DNA from: CAVQAH01 sp963784195 | Lineage (GTDB): Bacteria; Acidobacteriota; Vicinamibacteria; Vicinamibacterales; 2-12-FULL-66-21 | DNA: 64,000 bases | Assembly: GCA_963784195.1 (NCBI GenBank) | Contig: CAWARA010000005.1 | Span: 12,123 to 76,122, forward strand | Reading direction: 5' to 3' | Shown here: piece after piece, positions 31,087 to 40,184 of the stretch | Position numbering within the stretch: the first letter of the stretch is position 1 | How the letters are laid out: every line of letters starts with the position of its first letter | Notes under the pieces: model-generated | The model's database searches: none | Told to the model about the DNA's origin: nothing | The model's input: only the letters and a program-made list of their open reading frames with translations | Translations under genes and position numbers: made by a program

Positions 31087-33879
31087 ATGATCGACGGCGT
31101 CTGCAACAGTAACGGGAAGGTAACCGTAGCTGGCAAGTTCCTTCAAGCCAGCGGGCTGCGCTTCTGGATAAAGGGCGTGACCTACGGCACTTTCGCGCCC
31201 GCTGATGACGGTTATCTCTTTCCATCAGGGCCTCAGATCGCGCGCGACTTCGCAACGATGGCGAGCGTCGGTGTCAACACCGTCCGCACGTACACCGTGC
31301 CGTCGCCGGCACTCCTGGACGTCGCATCAGCCTGCGGCCTGCGTCTCATCGTCGGCATTCCGTGGGCCCAACACGTCGCGTTCCTGGATGACAGGCAGCT
31401 CTGCGCCAGCATCCGGCGCGATGTCGTTGCTCAAGTGCGCCTGCTGAAGTCGCATCCGAGTGTCGCGCTCATCGCGCTTGGCAATGAGATCCCTGCCCCG
31501 GTCGTGCGATGGCAGGGAAGAGACCGTGTCCAGCGGTTTCTCCGTGAAATCTGCACTGAAGCCAAATCCTGCGCGCCAGACTGTCTGTTCACATACGTCA
31601 ACTACCCGCCGACGGAATACCTCGATCTGCCGTTTCTCGATGTGGCGGCATTCAACGTGTATCTCCACCGCCAGGAGGATCTGCGCGCATATCTGGCGCG
31701 CCTTCAGAATCTCGCTGGCGACAAACCGCTCGTCTTGGCCGAAGCCGGCGTAGACAGCATCCGAGAAGGGCAAGAGGGTCAGGCAGCGCTGACATCGATG
31801 CAACTGCGCACCGCATTCGAGGAGGGAGCGTGCGGAGCCGTCGCGTTTGCATGGACCGACGAGTGGTGGCGGGGCGGCCACCCCATCACTGATTGGGCCT
31901 TCGGGCTGGTGGACGCACAACGTCGCGTCAAGCCAGCTTTGCGGGCGGTGGCCGACGTATTCGCCGAGGTACCGTTCACGACTGCGACGCGTCAACGCTG
32001 GCCCAAAGTGTCTGTCGTGGTCTGTGCGTATAACGCGGCAGACACCATTGGAGAATGTCTCGCCTCGCTCGAGGCACTCACATATCCCAAATTTGACGTC
32101 ATCGTCGTCAATGACGGCTCGCGAGACGCAACTGGAGCCATTTCCCGCCGTTACCCCTTTGCCACGGTCATCGACATCCCGAACGGGGGGCTATCCGCTG
32201 CTCGAAACGTCGGTTTGGCGGCGGCGACCGGCGAGATCGTCGCATACACCGACTCGGACGTTCGGGTTGAGCCGGACTGGCTGGACAACCTCGTTCAGCC
32301 CCTTTTGCGCTCTGATGTGGTGGGGGTAGGGGGAGCCAATCTCACTCCTCCTGAGGATTCGTGGATCGCCCATTGCGTCGGCCTGGCACCCGGAGGTCCC
32401 ATGCCTGTCATGATCGACGACCGCATCGCCGAGCATGTGCCTGGCTGCAACATGGCGTTCTGGCGGCGCTGGCTGGTTGCCATCAACGGGTTCAATCCGA
32501 CATTCCTGCGCGCGGGCGATGACGTGGATGTCTGCTGGAGGCTGCAGGCACAGGGCGGCAAAATCGGCTTCGCGCCATCAGCCCTCGTCTGGCACCATCC
32601 ACGGCCGAGCCTCAAAGCGTTCTGGCGTCAGCAGGTTGGGTATGGTGAAGGCGAAACCTGGCTACGTCCGCTTCATCCTGACAAGTTCAAGCGAAATCAA
32701 ATTCGATGGCAGGGGCATATCTACAGCCCCCTGCCCTACCTTCGGTCGCTGACGACTCGCAAGGTCAACACCGGGGTCTGGGGAACGTCGCCGTTCCCGT
32801 CGGTGTATCAACTCCACGCCCCAGGCGCTCTTTGGTGGCCCCACACTGCGGCCTGGACACTGACCTGCGCATGTCTTGTCGTTGCCGGTCTCTTATTGGG
32901 ATCGCTCGTCTCATCGGCCTTCGCCGTTGCTCTTCTGGGCGTAGCGGGGCTCGTCACCACTCTGGCGCGCTGCATCTCGCACGCTGTGGCCACGGACATC
33001 AGTCGAATTCCTCATGTCGGGCGGTTTTCTGTGCGATCCAGCCGTTGGATCTGCCGGGGTGTCATCGCCTGGCTTCACTTCATCCAGCCTCTCGCTCGCG
33101 CCCGCGGTCGTCTGAGGGGACGCTTCGCTGGTGCGGAGGCCCCAATCGCCGGGGCCGCCCGCTCAGTAATCTCCGACATTCGCCATGCGCTTCAACTCTT
33201 GAGATCGACGGAACGACGGTTCTGGTTTCAGCGTTGGATTTCGGTTGAAGGCATTCTCGGAACGCTCACTGAACGGTTGAAGCGACGCCTGCCACCAACT
33301 TCAGTTCAACTGGACGATGGCTGGTGTTCGGATCGAGATTTGAGGATTTCCGTGACGGATGCGGCCGCTGTCGACCTGCGGGCGCTGGTGGAGGATCACG
33401 GAGCTGGACGGTCGCTGCTGCGCATTCATCAGCGGTTGCGTATCGGGGTCGCTCGCGTCGTCATCGGTATCGCAGCTGTCGGTTCGCTGGCGACAATGCC
33501 GCTCCTCCCAGCCGGTTCGATTGTGTGGATGCCCCTTGCACTCATCTCGTTGGTCGCAATTGCTGCGCTGGCCTATGGCGTGCGAATGACTGCAGGCGCC
33601 GCAGCTCTGGTGAATGAGGTACTGACGGAGCTGATTCTCGAGCTGCAGGCGAGCGAAATCAGTCGCCTGCCCAACCCGAGGCTTCGGTCGGTTACCGTGC
33701 CGCCGGCATCCCGTCTGGCGTTCGTTTTGTCGTCCGAGGTCATGCCTGATCCGATCAGGTTGCGCAAGTTGCCCGTCCGCGCCAAGGCAGTCCGCGCCAT
33801 GTTGGTTACTACAAGCATTCAACATCCGGACGCCCGCACCGGCGCACAGAACAGTCGTTCTGCACACTTGCACAGCTAG
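31087..33879 (+). CDS. Glycoside hydrolase-GT2 glycosyltransferase fusion, membrane-bound
   Basis: 930 residues from ATG 31087 (GGAG upstream); a TTG 10 codons earlier is possible. Residues about 1-295 form a TIM-barrel glycosidase like GH5/GH2 catalytic domains: FWIKGVTYGTFAP, acid/base Glu in VALIALGNEIPAP (about 134), nucleophile Glu in PLVLAEAGVD (about 219). Residues about 300-560 are a GT2 transferase: VSVVVCAYNAADTIGECLAS, DVIVVNDGSRDATG, YTDSDVRVEPDW, and GDDVDVCWRL as the catalytic acidic motif. Two clusters of membrane helices follow (about 600-650 and 780-830). It probably extends and trims one polysaccharide at the inner membrane. Unlike its downstream neighbours it has no frame break. 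Confidence 0.85.
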   Translation: MIDGVCNSNGKVTVAGKFLQASGLRFWIKGVTYGTFAPADDGYLFPSGPQIARDFATMASVGVNTVRTYTVPSPALLDVASACGLRLIVGIPWAQHVAFLDDRQLCASIRRDVVAQVRLLKSHPSVALIALGNEIPAPVVRWQGRDRVQRFLREICTEAKSCAPDCLFTYVNYPPTEYLDLPFLDVAAFNVYLHRQEDLRAYLARLQNLAGDKPLVLAEAGVDSIREGQEGQAALTSMQLRTAFEEGACGAVAFAWTDEWWRGGHPITDWAFGLVDAQRRVKPALRAVADVFAEVPFTTATRQRWPKVSVVVCAYNAADTIGECLASLEALTYPKFDVIVVNDGSRDATGAISRRYPFATVIDIPNGGLSAARNVGLAAATGEIVAYTDSDVRVEPDWLDNLVQPLLRSDVVGVGGANLTPPEDSWIAHCVGLAPGGPMPVMIDDRIAEHVPGCNMAFWRRWLVAINGFNPTFLRAGDDVDVCWRLQAQGGKIGFAPSALVWHHPRPSLKAFWRQQVGYGEGETWLRPLHPDKFKRNQIRWQGHIYSPLPYLRSLTTRKVNTGVWGTSPFPSVYQLHAPGALWWPHTAAWTLTCACLVVAGLLLGSLVSSAFAVALLGVAGLVTTLARCISHAVATDISRIPHVGRFSVRSSRWICRGVIAWLHFIQPLARARGRLRGRFAGAEAPIAGAARSVISDIRHALQLLRSTERRFWFQRWISVEGILGTLTERLKRRLPPTSVQLDDGWCSDRDLRISVTDAAAVDLRALVEDHGAGRSLLRIHQRLRIGVARVVIGIAAVGSLATMPLLPAGSIVWMPLALISLVAIAALAYGVRMTAGAAALVNEVLTELILELQASEISRLPNPRLRSVTVPPASRLAFVLSSEVMPDPIRLRKLPVRAKAVRAMLVTTSIQHPDARTGAQNSRSAHLHS

Positions 33880-33958
33880 TGTCGTGTCTCGGAAGTTCGC
33901 TCGCAGAATCGTTTGATCTTGTCGAGGACGTCGTCTAGGTCGACGTCCTGTCCACCAT

Positions 33959-35135
33959 ATGAACACCGTTACTTCACGCAAGGGCAAAGTAATTGTGTCC
34001 GGGATCATGTTCTGGTACCCGTTGGCCGGGGTGACATATCAGGTCCTCCACTACCTGATTGGACTGCGTCGACTCGGCTACGAGGTCTACTACGTCGAGG
34101 ACTCAGGACGCTGGGTCTACGATCCCGTGTCGAACGCGCTCTCGCCCAACGCCGCCGACAACGTCGCCGCCGTCGCAGCGAGCCTCGAAGCACACGGTTT
34201 CGGTGGGCAGTGGGCCTTCCGAGGGCGTTATCCCGATGGCAAGTGCTATGGGCTGTCAACGGATCAGTTGATCAGCTGTACGACGAGGCGGACGCACTGC
34301 TGAATATCAACGGCGCGCAGGAGCTTCTCGACGAGCACATGGGCCGCATGCGGCGTATTTATGTCGAGTCCGATCCGTTTGCCTTTCAAGTGCAGATCGC
34401 CAGAGGCGATGCAGCCGCGATCCGCACCGCCGGTTCGTACCATTCGTTGTTTTCATACGGCGAGAACCTTGGTGCGGCTGACTGCAGCGTTCCTGTTGTC
34501 AGATTCAAATGGATGCCCACACGACAACCTGTCGTCCTGGACTTGTGGACCAATCCTTTCGATGGTGGTGAGCGGTACCGCACGATCACGACGTGGAGCA
34601 ACAGCGAGTCTGAGATTGCCTATAACGGTCAAATCTACTATTGGACGAAAGACAGGGAGTTCCAGAAGGTATTGCAGCTCCCCATGCGAAGCGCTGCCAA
34701 GTACAAGCTGGCAGCTGGCGTCGATGACGATGTCAAGGAAGTATTGCTGTCGAGCCATGGGTGGAATCACGTTGACTCGGTTGAGATCTCCCGGGGACTG
34801 CAGTGCTACCGGACCTACATTCAAACTTCGCGCGCCGAGTTCACGGTTGCCCGCGATCAATACGTTCGCCCATGATGACAGGGTGGTTCAGCGATCGCAG
34901 CGCGTGCTTCCTGGCCGCCGGGCGCCCCGTGATTACTCAAGAGACAGGCTTCAGCAACTACTTGCCGACTGGCAAGGCGTTGTTCGCCTTCAGAACATTC
35001 GAAGACATCCTCGCGGCGGTGGACGCCATCGAAACGGATTATCACGGGCACTGTCGTGCAGCGAGAGAGATTGCGTGCGAATACTTTGCGGCGGAAAAAG
35101 TGCTCGCCAGCCTGATGGGCCGAGCTGGTCTCTGA
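33959..35135 (+). pseudogene. CgeB-like family 1 glycosyltransferase, copy 1, two frameshifts
   Basis: Starts at ATG 33959. Fragment one (to about 34250): FWYPLAGVTYQVLHYLIGLR and YEVYYVEDSG, the Rossmann start of a GT-B enzyme. Fragment two (to 34870): DADALL-like acceptor region, SYHSLFSYGENLGAADCSVP and FKWMPTRQPVVLDLW. Fragment three (to 35135): MTGWFSDRSACFLAAGRPVI and TQETGFSNYLPTGKALFAF, the CgeB-type donor-site signature. Frame breaks near 34250 and 34870. Repaired length about 390 residues. The sugar donor is not predictable. First of three tandem paralogues. Confidence 0.75.
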
Positions 35136-35144
35136 GGCTGCGCG

Positions 35145-36315
35145 ATGACCACACCACCTCTGACGGTCGTTGTGCTTGGTATACTCGGCAGAAACACCGG
35201 TCGCCGGAGTGGCCTGGCAGGTCCTGCACTACCTCGAGGGATTCCGCCGTCTCGGAGTCGATGTCTGGTATGTCGAGGACACGGGCGAATGGCCGTACGA
35301 CGCCGAGCGCGACACGGTGACCGATGACCCCCGTTTCACCGTCCGGTATATCGCGCGCATGATGGCGCGGTGTGGCCTTGATGACCATTGGTCCTATCGG
35401 TGCGCTGCCGGAGACGCGTATTTCGGTCTCTCTGAAAACCAGGTTGCCGCGCTGCTGAGGCAGGCAGATGTGCTGGTCAACCTGACGGGCTCGACCGAGC
35501 TCAGAAGACGATCACCTGCGAGTCCCAGTGCGCGTTTATCTTGAAACCGATCCAGTGCTCCCTCAGATCGAGGTCGCCTGTGGTTCCAAGCCGCACCATC
35601 GCGCTGCTCGAGACGCACACGCACTTGTTTACGTACGGAGAAAACCTCGGAGCAGCAGACTGCGGCGTACCTGTTCGCCAGTTTCACGTATCACCCCACG
35701 CGGCAGCCAGTGGTGCTGGACTGGTGGAAACCGTTGAACGGGAGGGGTCACAGCTCGTTCACAACCGTCGCCAACTGGCGGCAGCAAGGCAAGGACGTCG
35801 AATGGAACGGCGAGCGGTATTTGTGGAGCAAGCACGCGGAGTTTCTCAAGTTCCTGGAATTGCCATCACGAACCAGTCAGTCTTTCGAGCTGGCGCTCGC
35901 GAGCAATGATCAGGAGGGTCTCCATTTGCTCGCGTCCAACGGCTGGTCCGTCGTCGATGCCACACCGTTGTCCGCCGATCTTTCGTCCTACCGTGATTAT
36001 CTCTGTCACTCGCTGGGCGAGTTCACCGTAGCGAAGGATCAGAACGTGCGGCTGCGCAGCGGCTGGTTCAGCGACCGAAGCGCCTGCTATCTCGCAGCCG
36101 GACGACCGGTCATCACGCAAGACACCGGCTTCGGCAACATCTTACCGGTTGGGCGCGGCCTGTTTGCGTTCAAAACCCTGGATGATGCTGTTGCGGCGTG
36201 TGACGAGATCGCCGCCGACTATCCGATGCACTGCGCCGCCGCGCGCGAGATCGCTTGCGAGCATTTCTCGTCGGAGCGCGTACTCGGCAGTCTCATCGAT
36301 CGCATTGGCGGGTGA
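35145..36315 (+). pseudogene. CgeB-like family 1 glycosyltransferase, copy 2, several frameshifts
   Basis: The probable start is ATG 35145, 9 bp after copy 1, with a frame change within the first 12 codons. Coherent pieces: 35200-35500 (PVAGVAWQVLHYLEGFRRLG, VWYVEDTGEWPYDAERD), then short segments in two frames to 35690 (MRVYLETDP, HTHLFTYGENLGAADCGVPV), and a long intact piece 35700-36315 (GWFSDRSACYLAAGRPVITQ, DTGFGNILPVGRGLFAF). At least four indels. Same family and domain order as copies 1 and 3. Confidence 0.75.
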
Positions 36316-36318
36316 TGC

Positions 36319-37457
36319 ATGGCTCGAATAGTCGTTGCGGGCTACTCCATCAGGCATCCACTCGCTGGAAACCTCATAGCGATTCTGCATCACCTTCTGG
36401 GTCTGCATTTGCTGGGGCATGAGGTGTTTTACGTCGAGGAAAGCGGCTGGGAGCGGTCGTGCTACGACCCCGGAGCTAAGGATACACCGACGAACCGTGT
36501 ACGGGAATGCACGCTGTCAGGACGTTTCTCGATCGGTACGGTGCCGATGTCCCCATCTGTTATGTGAACCGGGAATCGCGTGAGATGACAGGTGCACGCT
36601 GGGACGAACTCACGGACCGTCTACATAGCGCCGATCTTCTTCTGAATGTCGGAGGGGTCTGCTGGCTCCCCGAGTTCTCCCTGTGCCGCAGACGTGCGCT
36701 GATCGACAAGGATCCCCTGTTCACTCAGCTGGGAGGTTTCGGCGGCAGTCTCCTCGATGAACACCATTTTCATTTCACCTATGGCACCAATATCGGACGG
36801 CCCGGCTGCTCCGTCCCCCTTGCCGGAGTCAGGTGGCTGCCTACGGTGCCGCCGGTAGTGCCGGACCTGTGGGAATCGCCGTCGAGCGACGATCTGATTC
36901 AAGCACTGTTCACCACCATCGGCAGCCTGAACGTGTACGGATCCGTCACTTACCAGGGCGAACGCTACGGCCAGAAAGACGAAGAATTCATTCGCTTCCT
37001 GAATCTGCCACACCGGACGCCCCAGCGGCTCGAGCTGACCCTCAATGGCCGCCGGGAGGACATCGCCCGTCTGCACTCGAACGGATGGGAAGTTCGGAAG
37101 TCAGGAGAAATCAGTGCCGATCCCGAGAGATATCGGTCGTACATCGCTGCATCACGAGGGGAGTTCAGCGTCGCAAAACAGGCCTACGTGAAAACCCACA
37201 GCGGCTGGTTCAGCGATCGGAGCGTCTGCTATCTCGCAGCCGGGCTGCCGGTGATTCTTCAGGAAACCGGTTACTCCGATTGGCTGACGACCACTCACGG
37301 AGTGCTGTCATTCACATCAATCGAGGAAGCCGTGAAATGCATCGAGCACGTAAACTCGGACTATGAGACGCACCGGCGCGCTGCGCGGAACCTCGCCGTC
37401 GGGATGTTCAGCCACGAAGCGGTGTTTGGACGGCTGCTCGAGACATGCCTGAACTGA
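36319..37457 (+). pseudogene. CgeB-like family 1 glycosyltransferase, copy 3, one frameshift
   Basis: Starts at ATG 36319, immediately after copy 2. The first frame (to about 36505) has YSIRHPLAGNLIAILHHLLG and LLGHEVFYVEES; the rest (36507-37457) runs to the end: YGTNIGRPGCSVPLAGVRWL, SGWFSDRSVCYLAAGLPVIL, QETGYSDWLTTTHGVLSF. One indel near 36505 restores about 380 residues. More diverged from copies 1 and 2 than they are from each other, so the three may add different sugars. Confidence 0.78.
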
Positions 37458-37494
37458 TACGAAATTGCGGTTTGTTTTTTGACGGAGGACCATC

Positions 37495-38668
37495 ATGAAG
37501 TCTGTCACCATCGGTGTTGTTCCGCGCGAACGGTTCTCGCTGGCGGCCGAATCGCTGCAGCGGATCTTTGATTGCACCGACCTCCCCTTCAATCTGATCG
37601 TCGTTGACTGCAACATCCCGGCACGGTATCGCCAGCAGATGGACGAAGTGCTGAATGGCCGCAGCAACGTCAAGGTCATTCGCACCAACGAATAACATCT
37701 TAGCCTAACCGATCCCGGAATCTGGTGATCAAAGAGGCTCGGGACGAGTATGTTCTCCTGACGGAAAATGACGTGCTGGTGAAAGACGGCTGGCTCACCC
37801 AGCTGGTCGCCGCGATCGATGAGCACCCCGCCGATGTAGCGGTGCCGTTGATCATCGAGGGCAGAATCGGCAAGGGTCACGTGCACTTCGACGACCTGCT
37901 GGGAACCGTGCAGCGCGTCGAGACACCAGAAGGACCCAAGTGGGCAATCCGCGGGCGCTCGACAGCCAAGGAGAAGGACCGCGGAGGCGAGCGTCGAACG
38001 ATCGAGATGATGGAACAGCACTGTATTCTGTTCCGTCGGAGCGCCCTGGAACGGATGGGCCCGTACGACGAGGAGCTCAACACTCGGGACGAGATCGACC
38101 TGAGTCTGGCGTTGTATCACGCTGGTCAAAAGGTCGTCTTCGAACCAAAGTGCGAGGTGCACTATCTGCCGCCCTATCCGCCCGAGGACGACGAGTTGGA
38201 CTTCTTTTACATGAAGTGGAACCTGGAACGCGCCCTGAAGAGCCGGGAGCGTATACGCGAGAAGTGGAACCTGGTGCAGTGTCCGGGCGATATGAGCTTC
38301 GTCAAGGCACGGAATCTGTTCGGGCAGATGTCACGTACCGGAAGTGAACTCAAATCGGTCGTTTCACCTGACGAGCGTTTCATTCTGGTCGACGCCGACT
38401 GGTGGAGGGGCACGAAGATCGTCGACGGTCTGCAGGCGATTCCGTTCACGGAACATGACGGCAAATTCTGGGGCCTGCCTGCCGACGACGCGTCGGCGAT
38501 CACGGAGTTGGAGCGGCTGCGCGCCAAGGATCCACGTTTCATCGTGTCGGGTGGCCCGAATACTTCGACTGGACAAGTCAGTTTCCGGGGCTCCACGGCC
38601 ATCTGAACGCAAGCTTTCCGTGTGTGTTGAACACCGAGCGGCTGCTCGTCTACGAGCTTCGCCGGTGA
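37495..38668 (+). pseudogene. GT2 family glycosyltransferase, frameshifted
   Basis: Starts at ATG 37495 with an AGGAGG-like box (GGAGGACC). N-terminal piece to 37695 (MKSVTIGVVPRERFSLAAES, NLIVVDCNIP); two indels in CGAATAACATCTTAGCC; main piece 37725-38560 (EYVLLTENDVLVKDGWLTQL, the DxD-like donor site; MEQHCILFRRSALERMGPYD; ELNTRDEIDLSLALYHAG with the catalytic acidic residues). One more break near 38555 leads to the natural end PGLHGHLNASFPCVLNTERL at 38668. Repaired length about 390 residues. Follows the three CgeB copies on the same strand. Confidence 0.75.
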
Positions 38669-38678
38669 CAGGCTGGTG

Positions 38679-39410
38679 ATGTCCGATTCCAGACGCCTCA
38701 TCGTGAACGCCGATGACTTTGGCCGCAGTGCCGCGATCAACCGAGGCATCATCGCGACCCTGGAGCAGGGCATCGTGACGAGCACGAGTCTCATGGTTCG
38801 ATGGCCCAGCTCCGCCGATGCCGCCGCGTATGCCCGGGATCGCCGTGATTTCGGCGTGGGCCTGCATATCGACCTTGGTGAGTGGGTCTATCGCGAGGGG
38901 GGGTGGGAGCCCTCGTATCGAGTCGTGTCGGGCACTGGCGCACCTGCGGTCGCCGAAGAAGTCGAGCGTCAACTGCGGTCGTTTCAGGATCTGGTCGGCA
39001 GAAATCCCACACATCTGGATTCTCACCAGCACGCGCATCGGGACGAACCGACTCGAACGGTCGTGATCGAGCTTGGGCGGCGACTGGGAGTGCCAGTTCG
39101 ACACTTCAGCCCGGCCGTTCGCTATTGCGGGGCTTTTTATGGTCAAACCGATGAGGGAGAGGCGCTTCCTGACGCCGTCTCCGTCGACGCCCTCGTCAGA
39201 ATCCTGAAAAGGTTGCCGCCAGGGATCTCGGAGCTGTGCTGCCATCCCGGGGCCGACAATCGAGAGACGACGTATGGCAGGGAACGGGCCTGGGAAAGCA
39301 CCACCCTGCGCGATCCACGGGTGCGCGAGGCGATAGTGGCTGAAGGAATCCGACTGTGTTCGTTCATCGATGCGCAGATTCGGAAGGAAGACTGCGCGGT
39401 CCGATGCTGA
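38679..39410 (+). CDS. ChbG/HpnK family carbohydrate deacetylase
   Basis: Intact 243-residue enzyme; starts at the second of two adjacent ATGs (38676/38679), about 10 bp after the GT2 stop. Metal-site motifs: LIVNADDFGRS near the N-terminus, HLDSHQHAH at about 110-118 and CCHPGADN at about 192. This family (also YdjC) removes N-acetyl groups from chito-oligosaccharides or from glycolipid head groups such as in hopanoid synthesis (HpnK). The neighbourhood suggests it deacetylates an amino sugar in the glycan made by the adjacent transferases. Confidence 0.87.
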   Translation: MSDSRRLIVNADDFGRSAAINRGIIATLEQGIVTSTSLMVRWPSSADAAAYARDRRDFGVGLHIDLGEWVYREGGWEPSYRVVSGTGAPAVAEEVERQLRSFQDLVGRNPTHLDSHQHAHRDEPTRTVVIELGRRLGVPVRHFSPAVRYCGAFYGQTDEGEALPDAVSVDALVRILKRLPPGISELCCHPGADNRETTYGRERAWESTTLRDPRVREAIVAEGIRLCSFIDAQIRKEDCAVRC

Positions 39411-39599
39411 CCAGGATCATGGAGATCTTCTGCGGGTCGGGGGAGCCTTTTCAGCACCTCTGCGAGTTGCAGGTTGATGTGGGTCAGAGTCCTATCCGGC
39501 AAGATCGGGGGTAGAGGGTGAGCGAGCCATGCAGGTCGGCGATGTGACTCGTCGAGATGGGTCTGTTCACGCAGCCGAGCGCGGCAAGTTCTATCTCCT

Positions 39600-39778
39600 G
39601 CAGATCCGTGTACTCGGCCTGGCAAACTGATGTTGCTGAAGCTGCGCGAGGACTACCAAGTCCACGCTGGCGCGAAGTCTATACCTCACGAGACTTCCAC
39701 GACACTCTCCTGGCCAACGGCACGGTGCCAATCTGGCTGCACCGCGCGATCATGCTCGGTGAACAAACAGTGAGATGA
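39600..39778 (+). pseudogene. C-terminal remnant of a DUF885 family protein
   Basis: In two frames the sequence reads RPGKLMLLKLREDYQVHAG and then YTSRDFHDTLLANGTVPIWL ... RAIMLGEQTVR. These match the last 50 or so residues of DUF885 proteins (secreted, probably peptidase-like), where GKL-ILKLREDY and FHD-LL-NG are conserved. Nothing of the other 500 residues is present, so the gene is deleted except for its end. The 39411-39599 stretch before it holds nothing I can identify. Confidence 0.5.
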
Positions 39779-39791
39779 TCGAGTAAGCAGC

Positions 39792-40126
39792 ATGCCCCTC
39801 TACGAATATCAGTGCGAGTCGTGCAGTACACGCTTCGAGCGCATCCAGAAGTTTGCCGATCCACCCGTGGAAACCTGCCCGTCGTGCGGCGGCCCAGGGC
39901 GCAGTGTGTTGTCATCACCGGCAATCCAGTTCAAGGAATCGGGTTGGTACATCACCGACTACGCGAAGAAGAGCAGTGAGTCGGCCGCGAAGCCAGCGGC
40001 GACGGATAGCAACAAGCCCTCGGAATCCGATTCGGATTCGGCGGCGGCCCAAATCCGAATCGGCATCACCGGCGTCGGGGCCACCGAGCTCGTCACCGTT
40101 TCGTGTCACGGACGCGGTGGCGCTAA
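39792..40126 (+). CDS. FmdB-type zinc ribbon protein, 3' part frameshifted
   Basis: Starts at ATG 39792. Residues 1-45 are the FmdB regulatory-protein zinc ribbon: MPLYEYQCESCSTRFE with CxxC, then CPSCGG. FKESGWYITDYAKK follows as in full-length relatives, and a Ser/Ala-rich disordered tail (SDSDSAAA). The tail is expected to continue as KSESASPASGPPSSS, which is in the next frame, so one or two indels lie near 40045; the stop at 40124-40126 is a guess. Proteins of this family are small and poorly understood. In the unrepaired frame it runs on into the ADOP gene. Confidence 0.65.
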
Positions 40127-40184
40127 ACGAGAGGTGTGGGACATATTCTTCAAAAAAGCTCGCCGGAACAGCCACTACACGGGG

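Noticed and set aside
39411..39599. Hidden gene on either strand before the DUF885 relic
   Set aside because: Short frames on both strands give no recognisable motif; too little to call.
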